Assembly (NCBI GenBank): GCA_037951105.1
Contig: JBAMJV010005504.1
Span: forward strand, 248,001-312,000
Reading direction: 5' to 3'
DNA from: Echinarachnius parma
Lineage: Eukaryota > Echinodermata > Echinoidea > Clypeasteroida > Echinarachniidae
DNA: 64,000 nucleotides
The stretch's first letter is position 1; every line of letters begins with the position of its first letter. Position numbers and translations under genes: made by a program. The notes under the pieces are model-generated. The model was not told the origin of the DNA. It did no database searches and saw only the letters and a list, made by a program, of their open reading frames with translations. This document shows positions 51,371 to 63,708 of the stretch, in pieces.

Positions 51371-51449
51371 ATGCGATTTATAACAAGGATTTTCATTACC
51401 GCCACCATCTTCACTTGTCTTGGCTGCACAACGTGTATTATCAATGGAG
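51371..51449 (+). CDS. gene B first coding exon: signal peptide, paralogue of gene A
   Basis: 79 nt from ATG to a GTTTGT donor, phase 1 out, exactly as in gene A. It encodes MRFITRIFITATIFTCLGC then TTCIINGG, matching gene A's exon at most positions, including CLGCTT and NGG. The gene would run to the right, but no sushi or EGF exon is visible up to 64000 on the plus strand. The remainder lies outside, is unrecognisable, or the exon is an orphan relic. Confidence 0.6.
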
Positions 51450-51647
51450 GTTTGTATTTGTTTATTCTATTTGCATAAAAAGGGAATAAGAATTTATTTT
51501 ATATAAATTTGCAATTATCCTGTTCACCCTGCCAATTGCAGAATGCGAAATTATTTTCAACTTCTGCCATGGACCTGGGTTTTTAGCCTTCTTTATAACA
51601 TTCGAATGATTTGAATAAATCAAGGTGATTTATATATACTTTAAATG

Positions 51648-51860
51648 GACTTAGTAACATTGTCCAAATCCTCAAAATACAATTGGAATCTTGCAGTTCC
51701 CTCACATCTTGTTGCATTTATATGAACAATAGAATCATTGGGACAGGTTTCGGTTTTTCAAATTTCCCTTTCGTTAAAAAGATATGTACGATTGAAGTGT
51801 TCAGATTGTGAATAATTCACTGGATCGTCCAAGCCGTGTATAATAGTCCATGAGCCAAGT
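51648..51860 (+). mobile_element. TTAA MITE family 2, left part
   Basis: It begins 'ggacttagtaacattgtcc' and includes 'gggacaggtttcggttttt' and 'gattgaagtgttcagat'. It stops after 'aagccgtgta'. Confidence 0.65.
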
Positions 51861-53057
51861 CCAAAAAGAGCCTTATTTTAGGATCTGGCTACACCCCCGG
51901 ACGGGCACGGAAAATTTGGTATCAGAGGAAAGGTCATGAACCCAGCTTCCGAGAAATGCTAACCCCCCAAAAAAATATTTGCTCGTAACCATGGCAACGC
52001 CAATTATGTGACACATGCCTTTTTTCACATGAAATACAACTGAAATTTAGAAAATTGAGTTACTTACCAATTAGTTCATATTTTAAAAGATAAACGTATG
52101 TTTCCAATGATTAATGACAAAATCATTCCGGACAGTCTGACATAATTTGTAAGTAAATATTAATCAAATTGTGTTGCCTAGCAACATAATTTTCCCTAGC
52201 AACCAATTTTACCTTGCATATATGCTTGCCGTTTTCTTTTTTCAAGGTGATTTTCTTTCCAGAATTGAATATAAAATTCTCTGAGCCATTAATTTCACTT
52301 TGATGGACTTCATTTTGATTCTAAAGTGATAATTTTCAAGAAAAATAAGCATTTCAACAATTTTCTCTGATACAGGTGTTTGTTAGTATATGCCAAACTA
52401 GTCTTTTAACAAGACGATCGCGCTGCAGGAACGACTGAACGCGTGGTGGAGACTATCCGTCGAGCGGCGCAGCCGCGACGCGTGGTGGAGACTATCCGTC
52501 GAGCGGCGCAGCCGCGAGCGTCTTTTTGCAAGTACTTCGTCACGGATGGCTCATAAATATTCATAGGCTTGATTTTAATGAATTATGCATAGATTTTATG
52601 CAAATATTTTATTTGGCGATAATTGACCAATGAACGCACGTCGTTTGGCCTTTGCCTCCTCCATTATTGTATAGGTGAAGCATGTATCAAAATATAATAA
52701 TTCGACTGTTTTTAAACAATGAATGATGCGTTTTCTATACATTTAATATAATTACATTAATATATATATACAAATAAATATCATATAAAACCTACAAATA
52801 TAGATAAAACCTAATAAGATTACAAACAATGTTTATATTTTACCCGCATCCATAGTGCACGTAACTTTGTAAAAGTGTAAACAAGGCACACGTGTGTTGT
52901 GACATTGCCCAGCACTGCTAGCCTGGGTACCATGCAGCTGAGTGGCTGTATGCCTCGGTCAGCTGGCCGCGCGAGATAGGATAGGATGCCCTGGATCGAG
53001 GAAAAATGCATCGTGTCGGGGAAATGATGTCGATGTCGACATGCAATATGGAAAATC
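51861..53057. other. non-coding stretch before the DUF6589-like gene
   Basis: Apart from the 39-bp duplication at 52438 I recognise no exon. GC-rich sequence from about 52900 may include the gene's promoter. Confidence 0.35.
52438..52517. repeat. 39-bp tandem duplication
   Basis: Two adjoining copies of a unit containing GGTGGAGACTATCCGTCGAG followed by the small hairpin 'cggcgcagccg'. Possibly the end of a GC-rich element. Confidence 0.75.
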
Positions 53058-56000
53058 ATGGCGGAAACTCCAACTAAACGTGTGACATCGAAGCAGCCAA
53101 TACAAGGAAAAGAAAATACGGGTACCGTAGGCCTACGAGTAAGAGTATGTGTCATTTGCAACAGAGATTTAATTACATTTCGAAAGTATTCGTGTGTAAA
53201 AGAAGTGATCGCCAATAAGTTGATCGAACTCACAGGATTATCTGTTGTGAACGTTGACTTTACCCAGCATAAGATATGCTGCCCTTGCATTAGGAGGATT
53301 GAGCAAAATGATAACTTCAGCAAAGATGTGTCGTCAATTAGGGAAAGGTTTTCATCAAGTGAGAGTGCAACCACAAGGACAAAACGTATGGTTAAGGCAG
53401 CAGATAGCCCAGTGCATTCGAAGGCTAGAGTACTCAAACAAGTCAGAGTCACGAATACTAGTACACTACCAAGCCAAACTGGACAGGCAAGAGCATCACC
53501 ATTACTACATGCGGGTACCAGAGTCGGTCCAAGAAAGAAACTTGGCTTCAGCTTTCCAGGGAAGCCTGTGAGTATGCTGCATTTATGCGCTTTAAATGTT
53601 CCATGCATGAATTATGAATATGATTCATACATTTATTTGTTCACATTAAGCATCAATATGAATAAACTAGCTATCCACATAGTACTGTACGGGGGGTAAT
53701 TGCCCCATTTACCTGCAGGGTTCATGCCATGCATTGCGTATGATAGTATTTTTAAAAACGTTCTATGCATTGCCTTACGTACATGGTCATTGTATACAGT
53801 ATGATGCATGATCTATGATTCTTGCGATATGAACATGGTGGTACTATAGCCTATAGGCAAGGCTTGACACTCGCACTGGCCCGCTGGCCCGGGGCCAGTG
53901 AAATTGCACGTGGGGCCAGCAAAATGTATAAAAGTCATATTTTGGTGGCCCGATCGGGCAAGCAGATTGGCAACCCGACATTGACAAACTGAAAAAATGT
54001 TATTTTCTTTTATGTCATGCTTCATCTGTAATCATAGGTTTGATATAATTAGGAAGGAGTGATATTTTGAATAGTAAAAAGCTTACTCATGAAATACAAT
54101 TTTGGGGCCAGTAAATTTTCTTTCGGGCCACCAGAATAGGGGAAGAAACTATTTCACTGGCCTGACCGGGTCACTGACTAAAAAGGTGAGTGTGGAGCCC
54201 TGCTTATAGGCCTACATTAATAAGGGAACGTTTGATCATGACCATGGTTTGATCATCCAAATCGCATTTGGATTTTACATAGGTGGGTACAGGGGGAGGG
54301 GGTGTTAACCACATGCATATAGAGTGTGAACAGGGGGAGGAGTCAATTAATTTCTTACAATAATTGGCATCATGTGTATCTGGTAGCCTATATGGCCCTT
54401 GGTATACGAGTGGAGATCAACTATGTTTTAATATATGTTGGTGAACCAGTCTATACATCAATCACCATTGATAATAAGTTACATTGTCAAATTGATGTTA
54501 ACCCGTTGTCTAAAGGGAATAAAGTTGGCTATGTACAAAGTCTATTGGGATTTCAGAATCAAGAAACAAGGGGTTAAAACTAAAAGAGAGCAAATTTACA
54601 GTGTGTATTAATGGAGAAAATAAATTATTTTCTTTAGAAGGTTCAGTTGGGGGAAGGGCTGTAGCATTCTAAATCTAATGATACTATATTAAAGGGAAAT
54701 GTAATTTATCTGATTTCACCTTTCATATCAATGCCCAATAACCAGGAACAGCACAATAATATGCATTTAACTGTGATGTAAATTGTACAACAAGGCATTT
54801 ACAGATGTGTTTTTTATTTCTTCCTTTCTTCCAGGAAGGATTATCCAAGCCGGTTCCCATCACTGCTAGTACTACTCACAGTCGCAAAGAGGCATCACGT
54901 GTGTCAAACATACCACATGAGTTAATCTCTCACCTTGCAACCGACTTGGAAAAGGGTGACATTGCTGGTTTGGTGAAACATGTTGCAACTTCAAGTGAAA
55001 CAAGAGAGCATTTCCGATCATATATAGCTAATGAGATCAATAATGAAGCTTCAGTCCTGTGCAGTAGCAAAGATACGTCTTTATTCAATGACTCAAGCAA
55101 ATCTGCCTTGCAGGTGAGTAAATAAACATAATTTTTCATAATATTGAAGTAGGTACATATTAAGGTATGATATGTTAAGTCTGTAATTTGCTTTCTTTAG
55201 CTACTAATACTCATTTTCTCTTTTATTCAAACTGATAAAAGACAGGAAGTTTTGTATGTTAGCACAATTGATTTTATTCAGCAGAAGGAATGTTTCTAGG
55301 GAGGAACTTGGTAGCCTGTTTTCTTTAGAATAGAAATATTAATGTCAAGTACGTGCCTGAACTTTTAGTTCAAGTGTAATATTTTGTTAACAATTAAGAG
55401 TGAATATTGTATTGTAATGGAATAATAAGATACAAAGCTAACTAATTCCTTCTAGAGTGTTCTTTAATACCTTGAAAGAGAACTTACAGAATATTTTTAA
55501 AGAATGTTAATGAAAAATTAACCTCCCTGTATTGTCAATACATTATGAGTTTTACAACAAGAAACACATGTGGGAGCTTAAATTACAATTCCACTCTTTC
55601 TTTTGTTTTCAGAAATGGTCTTATGAGGAACAGGAGAATGAGCTGCAGCTGAAAGCACCTGTGTTGCTGACATGTCTAAAAGCAGTAGCTGTAAATCCCG
55701 CTTTGGATGAGCGAAAGAAGAAGACATACAAGGACATACAACCAGCAATCATGTCTGCAGCTGGTGTGTTGCTTTATAGCCGCAACAGACTTATGAACTC
55801 TCATCAAACAATGACTGCATTAACTGTTAAGAGAGGTGGGGCTAATGTCCAAGCAGTTAAACGTCTTTGCGGCCGTGGAGTGTCTGTGTCATATGATACC
55901 CTTCTGCGAAAGCAGGTTGAGTTTGGTCGAGGGTTCGATGAACAGGTTCTCTCCTGGAAGAAAAGTTGTGAACGAGAACACGAGGAAGAAAAGAAACTTC

Positions 56001-58573
56001 AAGAAAGCGATGATCCCTCCGCTAAGGAAGCTATGAGAGCATTAAACAGAGAGAGACATCCAGGATTCATCCTGAATGGTGATAATGTAGATCTCAGGAT
56101 ATCCCCACGTCAGATGACCATGGATAGTGGAAACAAAGATCTACACTATTATCATTTGATTGCTGTAGAGAACAGAGTTGTTGACTATTCGTTGAGCAAT
56201 GAACGTCCCAATGCTGACATCAAGCAGAGTCCACTGTCAGAGTTTCTGCCAACAGTTGATGACAACACTGCCTTGAGGAGTGAGTGGATAATGTTGGTTG
56301 GCCAAGCAATTGCCCGTAACGTTCCTGCACTCAACTGGATGGGGAACTTTGTCCCAGCTGTCAAACCACACAAGTACATGGCTATGATGAAGAAGAAGAG
56401 CAAAGTGGTAAGTCAACATCTTACTAATGACTACTTCCATCCTTGCAAATAATAATACAATTGAATACTGGTTGAATTTGCATGATGCATAAATATGGTT
56501 GCTCATGGCTAGAATGCTACCCGGGGAGTTGAGTAGGTGTGGGTTTTTAAAGTTTTAACTGTGCTTAAAATTACCAGTGGTGAATAATAACCAAGGATGT
56601 TAATTAGTAATAATAATTATGGAAATTTGAACAGTTACATAGTTATTACCCAGTAAAGAATTTCTCTAAAAGTAACATTTATTTGGCCTTATGTTGCTCT
56701 TTCATATATGATATTCCCCAAGATTTTTGGTTTAATTGTTTGATTTGATTAGATCAATATCTTAAAAATATGTTCTGCCTGTACAGAATAAAATGTCATC
56801 CCAGATGTAAATCCAGAAGATGAAATTTAAAGATTTTAAAACAATATTACTAATCTTCATTTCATTTCTTTTTCTTTACAGGTGAATCTTGGGGTTCTGA
56901 CTGAAAATGAGAACACGCATGAGGGGATGGTAGCCATCCTTGATCAGATGAACAAGTATATCCCGATCGTGTCAAACGATGATCAACAGCAGCAGCTACC
57001 AATCATCTGCGGAGGAGACCTCTTGACGTGTGAGAGAATGATGAACGCTAAGCTAGACAGACAGGACTCTTCTTCATCAGCTGCCAAATGGGAGGGGGCA
57101 ATTCCTGTTATCGATGACTTCCACACCATGGCCAACTTCTTAGAGGTATAATATTTTTACATACCTACTACTTTGCAACTATTAACTAAACATTTACTGA
57201 ATTTTATTAGAAGCTTGGACAATTTGAATTGTAAATGTTATATTTTACTTTATGCGACTCCTGTTTCATTGTTAACTTTAGAGAGTGTTCATTATTTACA
57301 TACATTTGTCACTAACAGCTTTTGTTTATTTTTTAAAATTGCAGGAACAGGTAAACTGATGTTGCACCCAAACTTGTGTCAAACATTTGTTGTACTAGGG
57401 AAACATTCATCTAAACTTTCACTGCTGAGGAAGAGGACAAAGGTATCATAATTCGTGTTTTTTTTTTTTCATTTACAGGTAATATGGAAACTCCTCTATT
57501 CACTGAAATCCTCAAGAGACCCAGGCACACTGTATGCCGCAAGGAACTTTCTGAAGGCAAACAATGTTACCACACATCCTATGAAGGACGTTAATGCCTC
57601 TGTGGAATTCCTGAGCAAATACACAGATGCTTTGATAACATGTGCTGCACTGGAATACTTCAGGATGGAGGATGTGCATGCCGAGCCAACACAACACAAA
57701 TTCGACAAAATGACCATGCAGCCAACGATGTATGTAGAAGAGGAACTAGGGCGCCTCGTCGACCAGCTTGCCTTCCATGAAGGACCAGATTACGGAAAAC
57801 CAACCAAGCATGTGTGCCACATCTGCAGAAAGGAGTATGCACGGCTACAATCACTCCAGAAGCATTTGGCCGAAAAACACAGCAGCAATATCCAGCAACA
57901 ACAACAGCGAGCAACACCACAGGACGGCGATGAAGACAGCATCTTCAACTACAGTGTCGCTGCACTCAGCATCTGCCTGTTGCTAAGAGATTTTGAAGAT
58001 GCACGTCGTGTTGGTGATGGTGAGCGCATCATTCGACTATACAAGTTCCTTCTACTATACTTTAAGCTGACTGATAAGACTAAATACGGGTACCATTGCA
58101 TTCGCCTCTTGGCCCAGGTGAAAGGCATCCTCTCCCCACGATTAGCACATCAACTCACTTGGAATAGGTTCGTAAACAAGGAAGGACACGCTGACTCAAA
58201 CATTGAACTGGATCGAGAAATCGAACACCAGAACAGAGTATTTAAGGATGAATGTCGACACTTCCGCGGCAAGGTAAGCACCTCCTCTGTAAGTAGAATT
58301 AGTCATTCTGCCCAGCCTTGCCAAAAAATTCTTGTCCAGTGTGACAAAGTAACACATGTCCGGACACAGTCAGGGAGGCACACAGCTAAAGATGTAACAA
58401 CAGACGTCCAGAAATTGGCCCATCATCTTCTCAATGCCCACATCTTCCAGGAACAGAGGCCTCGGCGTCACTATGCCTATCCAACCTTTCCCAGAAATCT
58501 GCTCACACAGCTTGATCTGGCAAAACTGCACACCTGGATGAAATCCAAAATCACTGAATTTTCAAGACATTAA
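53058..58573 (+). CDS. DUF6589-like protein, probably transposase-derived (five exons)
   Basis: Exons 53058-53567, 54835-55113, 55613-56407, 56882-57145 and 57479-58573. All junctions are GT-AG and phase 0, giving about 980 residues without a stop. The N-terminus has a CVICN...CCPC cysteine pair (about residues 32-76), possibly zinc-binding. The core has NGDNVDLR (about 418-425), WIMLVGQAI, a GGDLLTCERM motif (about 573-582) and VIDDFHTMANF (about 605), like the spaced acidic residues of RNase H-fold transposases. A C2H2 finger HVCHICRKEY...HLAEKH follows (about 727-750). DUF6589 proteins are multicopy in several invertebrates. Function and retention of catalysis are inference. No element ends were identified around it. 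Confidence 0.75.
53863..54205. mobile_element. dispersed repeat in intron 1 of the DUF6589-like gene
   Basis: 'ggcttgacactcgcactggc' at left and 'ggtgagtgtggagccctgct' at right are loosely inverted. The inside has repeated 'ggggccagtgaaat' and 'ggcccg' words. Likely a MITE. Confidence 0.4.
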
Positions 58574-58812
58574 AGGGATCTAATAACTTTGTGCTGCATG
58601 CAATTTCATATGAAGGCCCGTGTTTAGATATTCCGAGCACCGCTCTCGGATTGATGTAACACACATCGTGAGTTTACTTCGGGAGATTACGGTGGAATGC
58701 GAGTTGGATTTTGCTGACTACCCATTTTAACCCACGCATATTTGTCTTTAAGGTATGAGGGAACACCAATTGGAGTTTGAGGATTTGGACAATGTTACTA
58801 GTCCCTTTTAAG
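58574..58812 (-). mobile_element. TTAA MITE family 2, short diverged copy
   Basis: It starts right after the DUF6589-like stop codon with TTAAAGGGATCTAATAACTT and ends 'ttggacaatgttactagtcc'. It therefore supplies the 3' flank of the gene. Confidence 0.65.
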
Positions 58813-58972
58813 AGATAAAGAGCACCCTCTTGACTTGTAACGGCTCTTCTTTTGAATGATTACAGGCTTTCATCTTAGTCGTCTGTAATTTTGTATTCCT
58901 TTTGAGCATTTTGGAGTTTAACTATTAAAACGTAACATGCACAATATTTTATTTTAAATGGTTGAAACCAAT
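58813..58972 (-). mobile_element. TTAA MITE family 1, part, split by a MITE
   Basis: 'gagcaccctcttgac', 'aacggctcttctttt' and 'ttaaatggttgaaaccaat' are family 1 in reverse. It resumes at 59197 and ends near 59385. Confidence 0.6.
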
Positions 58973-59196
58973 TGGCCCGTATTCACAAAGGAGGTTTGTA
59001 CAGTCCATGGTCTAAACCCCGGTTTACATCTATGGAATGCCAATTGTAAACTGATGGAGAGAGAATGTGTACCATCAACATTGTTAACAAGTAAGGAATT
59101 TACATTCTCTCTCCATCAGTTTACAATGGCATTCCATAGATGTAAACCGGGGTTTAGACCATGGACTGTACAAACCTCCTTTGTGAATACGGGCCA
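58973..59196. mobile_element. MITE with TGGCCCGTATTCACAAAGGA ends, near-perfect foldback
   Basis: 224 bp, almost completely palindromic: the arms match through 'tctatggaatgcca' and 'gatggagagagaatgt'. Same family as 45973-46294, inserted in a family 1 copy. Confidence 0.85.
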
Positions 59197-59385
59197 ATGA
59201 GTTTAGAGAGCACCACCTTGAGTTTTAACAGCTCTTTTTAAAATGGTTTCAGGCTTTTTACTTAGTCATTAGTAATTTTGTATTCCTTGTGAGCATTGTG
59301 GAGTTAAAACTATCAGTTTGTAATGTAATGGTGCGGATTTGGTTACTAATACTAATTTTGACCAAAGCTATTCATTAAAGCCATT
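59197..59385 (-). mobile_element. TTAA MITE family 1, remaining part
   Basis: 'gtggagttaaaactatcagt' and 'taatggtgcggatttggtta' match the family in reverse orientation. Confidence 0.6.
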
Positions 59386-59414
59386 TCAATTGGCAGCTTT
59401 TGTAATTGAAAGCA

Positions 59415-59515
59415 TAGGTGTACCCAGGGGGGTTTGGGGGGTTCAACCCCCCCCCCCCCTTTGTCCAAACAATTATTGTTTTGGGGGGTTTGAACCCCCC
59501 CCCCCCCCTTTTCAA
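59415..59515. repeat. G tract / C tract palindromic repeat
   Basis: The same arrangement as 26310-26425: 'gtgtacccagggg', G run, 'ttcaa', C run, 'tttgtccaaac', then 'ggggggtttgaacccccc'. Both copies are followed by 'ggtctcga'. Confidence 0.65.
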
Positions 59516-60561
59516 ATTTTAAATGGTCTCGAGCTGAGTCAAATCGAATGGCTATTCGATATCCGACCGTGAAGGTCGGATACCGAATACAAATTTTAGG
59601 ATACGAATATCCGATTTTTTTTTTTTTTTTTTTTTTCCCCGTTTAATTTTGTAATCCCCATTCGGTAGATTCGATCAGAAAATGGCACATTGAACCCTGC
59701 TTATCTATTGCTAAAGTTAAAAGTTAAGGTATTTTACATAAATTACAAATAAACAAAACAAATAATAAACCAAAGGTAAGAGGATTAATATACAAGTGGT
59801 ATAGTGAGTGCCAAATTTAGACAGCAGTTTGTACACTAACATCACACTGTACTGCCGATTCTAATTGAAAAAAACGGACAGAATATTTATTTAAAAAAAA
59901 AAAAAAAAATTTCAATTTTGTCTGGATTATTTTTCTTAAGTTAAGATATGTATGTTCACATGAATGTTTAAATTCTCAGATGTCTCTTTATAGAAGAAAC
60001 AGAAACCATACATGAAATTCCACACATGGGACTACCCTGTGCTCATTCTAGAAAATTACATCTTTTCTGGTATTTTTTCTGGTATAGTTTTGAAAATTTT
60101 CCAATACTAACCAGGACACATTCAAATGTCAAAATAGCACATGAATTATTTGACCAGCTAGAATGGACTGTTTAGATGGGTTAGATGTTCATGATCTAGA
60201 TGTACTCAATTTTTATTTTGTCCATGTCTTATTTTTTGTGATGCGATCTCAAATATTCTTCAAAGGTAGCTATGAAGTAGTCAGCATACCGTAACATGTA
60301 ATGCAAGTTTATTACCATGGAAATGCCCATATATGCAGCACTGATTCTATGCAACCATACATGTATATATTTAACCATAATTTAAGTCAAACCAACAATG
60401 AAATATGCCATTATATTGTTCGCAAGAAAAGAGATTAAATTCTTGCCTTCCATTGTTTCCTTGCCTTAACCAATCAGTGACATGCTTTGATCTCTAACTT
60501 TTGCAATATTTAGAGATAAAGTGATGAAATACTACACAGATATATATTCATCTTCAGTTTC
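59516..60561 (-). other. non-coding stretch, possible 3' UTR of gene C
   Basis: Poly-T (59617-59636) and A-rich tracts. On the minus strand an AATAAA lies near 60309-60314, about 250 bases past the stop codon of the exon at 60562. The palindromic 'ggtcggatac'/'atccgacc' words at 59560-59612 are short. Confidence 0.3.
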
Positions 60562-60768
60562 CTACTGCAATAATTGTACAGCACTCGGTGAGCTGGCATT
60601 ATGACTGCCATGTATTCCCTGCATACTTCCCACTCCGCCCGAGTCACCGTAGCCAAATTTGGATACAGTGCGCATGCTTGGTGATCGCGAGTCTGCTTGT
60701 TTTGGGCAAGGAGGTACTCCCTTGTTTTGGGCGATAATAATCGGTGTCTGCATGTTGTGGGCAGGCCT
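60562..60768 (-). CDS. possible terminal coding exon of an unknown gene (gene C)
   Basis: From an acceptor TTCTTAAAG (60769-60777) the frame encodes NMQTPIIIAQNKGVPPCPK, then SPSMRTVSKFGYGDSGGVG and HNASSPSAVQLLQ before TAG at 60562-60564. The patch is more GC-balanced than its AT-rich surroundings and has a polypyrimidine tract. A Ser/Gly-rich tail of this kind is typical of the C-terminus of a cytoplasmic region. I do not recognise the protein. Upstream exons would lie to the right. Confidence 0.4.
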   Translation of the reverse strand, partial: RPAHNMQTPIIIAQNKGVPPCPKQADSRSPSMRTVSKFGYGDSGGVGSMQGIHGSHNASSPSAVQLLQ

Positions 60769-60777
60769 CTTTAAGAA

Positions 60778-62180
60778 AAAACAAAGCAGAATATAAAAAT
60801 ATGACCTAGTTTTTGTAAGTATGTTTTATCAGTGTTATTATTTTTTTGTACAAACTGAGTAAAATGGTCTTACCAAGGACCATTTACAATACATTGTAGA
60901 TATTGGCATAGCCACGATTATTATTTTCGACATGTATTTCATGTTAATTCTGTAACTGTTGAGGATGTATTGCTAAGTTTCTTGCATTGCCCTTACCCAA
61001 AGAAATGCTTTCATCTACATGTTTAATGTATGTCAAGATATTTGTGTTTTCATATATATTTTTGCTCCAGTGACATTGCCATCTTCATAGTAATTGTAAA
61101 CGTTTTATATTCAGGTTATCTGTTCTTCCGTTCTGTTCTTGTGAACTTGAGTACATTTAGTGCCTTTTGAACTTTTAAGATTAAACTTAAACCTCTATTT
61201 ACTTTCAACTGTTAATTATCTTATTAGATATTGGGGTCATGAGGACATTATTAGTCGTACATGATTTACTAACTGTGGATGATTGACGCTATAATGATTT
61301 TCTCCAGCTTATTGACATACTATGCAGTTGTTGTCAAATTAATTTTATTTCTTGTCTATGATGAAATGCCTTGTCGCATGAACATTGTATTAAAGAAATT
61401 GTATTTTAAACATTCGCAATAATGTGTTACAACAAAACTTTCAGAAATATTCTTTCTCCCCCCAACAGTACAAATTGATGTTAAGAGTATTTGAACATCT
61501 TTGTTTTTTTAAGTTTTCAGAGACAGAATACATTTAAGGAACATTGTACAGTGTGCTTATTGAATTTTATAACAAATATTGTTGATTTGTTTGATAAATT
61601 ATTTTGGTCAAACACAATTATGTGTTTCATGTTTTCTTTTTTTCTGTACCATGGGTAAGGGACAAAACAGTGTAATTTATATCACTAATGGAAAGTGTGC
61701 AATAACACTACTTATTTGTATTATTGGGTATGTAACACAGATTGTACATAATGTTTTACGGGTACTTTGCTTTTAATCATCTTCCAGATGCCAAAGATAA
61801 CACATTGGTAAAATTGTAATGTGTAAAATCATTGGGATGGGCAAGCTATACTTGTGTCATTGTCTATACATTCTGAATGTCTGTCATTGTTAGAGCTGTC
61901 AAACATTCCCTTTTTTGCCAGAATTATTCCTTTTTTATATATATATATCATTTACGGCATTCCTCCCCCCCCCCCCCCCCCCTTCGCAATATGGGGTCTC
62001 TATTTCTGTTTTGCTAGGTTGGCATCTTTGGTCCGTGCACATTTTGGTATGATAAAAGCAATATGAAAATGAAGAAAATAAAAAGAACACTGATGTAGGA
62101 AAAACATTTCAATGTACATGTAAACTTTAAATGACAAAGATATATTTTAATTTAAACATATAAGAAAACTGACCAGAAAT
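60778..62180. other. AT-rich non-coding stretch
   Basis: A C tract at about 61965-61982 is the only clear repeat. Frames at 61579-61776 and 61854-62066 have no support. Confidence 0.35.
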
Positions 62181-62181
62181 A

Positions 62182-62326
62182 CAGGGAAACCCCATTATAA
62201 CGAGGTAGTCAGGACTATCGATTTTACCTCGTTATAACCAGAATTTCGCTATAACCCGAGCTCGTTATAAGTGGAGCATTATGCCATTGGAACAATCGGG
62301 ACCAAAGTTATAACGGGGTTTCCCTG
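62182..62326. mobile_element. Tc1/mariner-like MITE
   Basis: 145 bp, ends CAGGGAAACCCCATTATAAC and 'ttataacggggtttccctg', flanked by TA on both sides. Internal 'tcgttataa' words recur. Confidence 0.8.
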
Positions 62327-62816
62327 TATAACGTGATTTAAAGAGAGCAAAGAGGTATTTTAGACAGATATATTTTGAGATATGAGCTAGAATTTATTTT
62401 TTAAGCATGTCAATGACATTTTGTTACTGTATGAGCTACATGTGGACACCATCATCAATGTATTCTGGAAGTTGCTCTGATCTTCTCAAGTGTATCAGAC
62501 TACAATATTTTACATTGACCATGTACATGTTCAATAAATATTTCTTATTTGCATAAGAATGAGAATGCAGTTTCCTATATATATTTTGTCAATCTCTTCC
62601 TTATTCTTAAATATTTGTTTGTACTCAGTCTACAAACTGTGCATGTAGAATTATATTTGATGTTTGATAATGAGTGCATTTATCTGTTGAAATTGGACGT
62701 CCATGACAAAAAACAACATATGACATCACATACTAATTCATTAAGAAATAATGCCTCCGGCTACTTCGTTGTGAAGACATACAATTAACACTTTCACAGG
62801 AGAAAATAATGTACTA

Positions 62817-62948
62817 CAGTGGAACCTCTTTATAAAGAGGCTATTTCACATGTTCAGGTTATTTATGTATTGTATGATTTGAAAACCCTGATATATAACA
62901 AGGTAAATTCAGATGGCCAAATGTGCACATTACAACAAGGTTCCACTG
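62817..62948. mobile_element. Tc1/mariner-like MITE
   Basis: 132 bp, ends CAGTGGAACCTCTTTATAA and 'acaacaaggttccactg', flanked by TA dinucleotides. Confidence 0.75.
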
Positions 62949-63158
62949 TACTACTCTCAGTACTCGGACACAGAATTAACCATGGATGCAATCAATAGGT
63001 TACAGTGCATTTCAACTTTAATGTATGGATTCAGCATCAAATTTGACAGTGTGCAAAGGTATACTATATCACTTGATAACACGTGATAAGTTCTTCCTCA
63101 GTCTATACATGAACATCAAAATGAAGCTATTACAGTTACATCTCAAATAAAGCATTAA

Positions 63159-63704
63159 CGGGATAGTTGAGTATTGGTCAAACTTAACTTTAGTAACCAA
63201 AACCTGGACCATTATGGTACAAAGTAATATGTTGTAACTTCACCATGCTTGAATGTATACACAATTACAAACGACTACTAAAACCCGGTTATCATTCAAA
63301 AAGAGCCATTACAACTCAAGAGGGCGCTATTTTAAAACAATCCTTGGTTTTAGCCTGTTTTTATACAAAATTGTGCATTTAATGTTTTTTAAAATAATTA
63401 TTCAATAGAGATATCATCAACGACTTTAAAAAAAACATATTCTGATTTTTTTCAAAGTAGTGTTCGAGCAGTTTTTGAAATTTTTCTAAAAAGTCTAAAT
63501 ATCGCCCGGTGATTGCCGGTGAAGAACATTTTGAATACAAATATATTTATGGATATTTCAGCCGTTTCTGAGCCGATTTTGATCAAATGAAGTTTTTTCT
63601 GTCATTAAAATTGTATGTTGTTTCGAATTTGAAAGTCAGTTTTTCATTATCTCACAAAAAAATATCGGGGGGCACTTCGGGAAATACCAATACTCAACAC
63701 TACC
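63159..63704 (+). mobile_element. TTAA MITE family 1, complete copy
   Basis: 546 bp, TTAA at 63155-63158 and 63705-63708. Left end CGGGATAGTTGAGTATTGGT, right end 'ataccaatactcaacactac'. It belongs to the same subgroup as the copy at 30905-31856. Confidence 0.8.
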
Positions 63705-63708
63705 TTAA

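Noticed and set aside
52820..53608. 262-codon minus-strand frame opposite the first exon of the DUF6589-like gene
   Set aside because: It is the antisense shadow of a spliced coding exon with clear donor and family context. Its own translation shows no domain.
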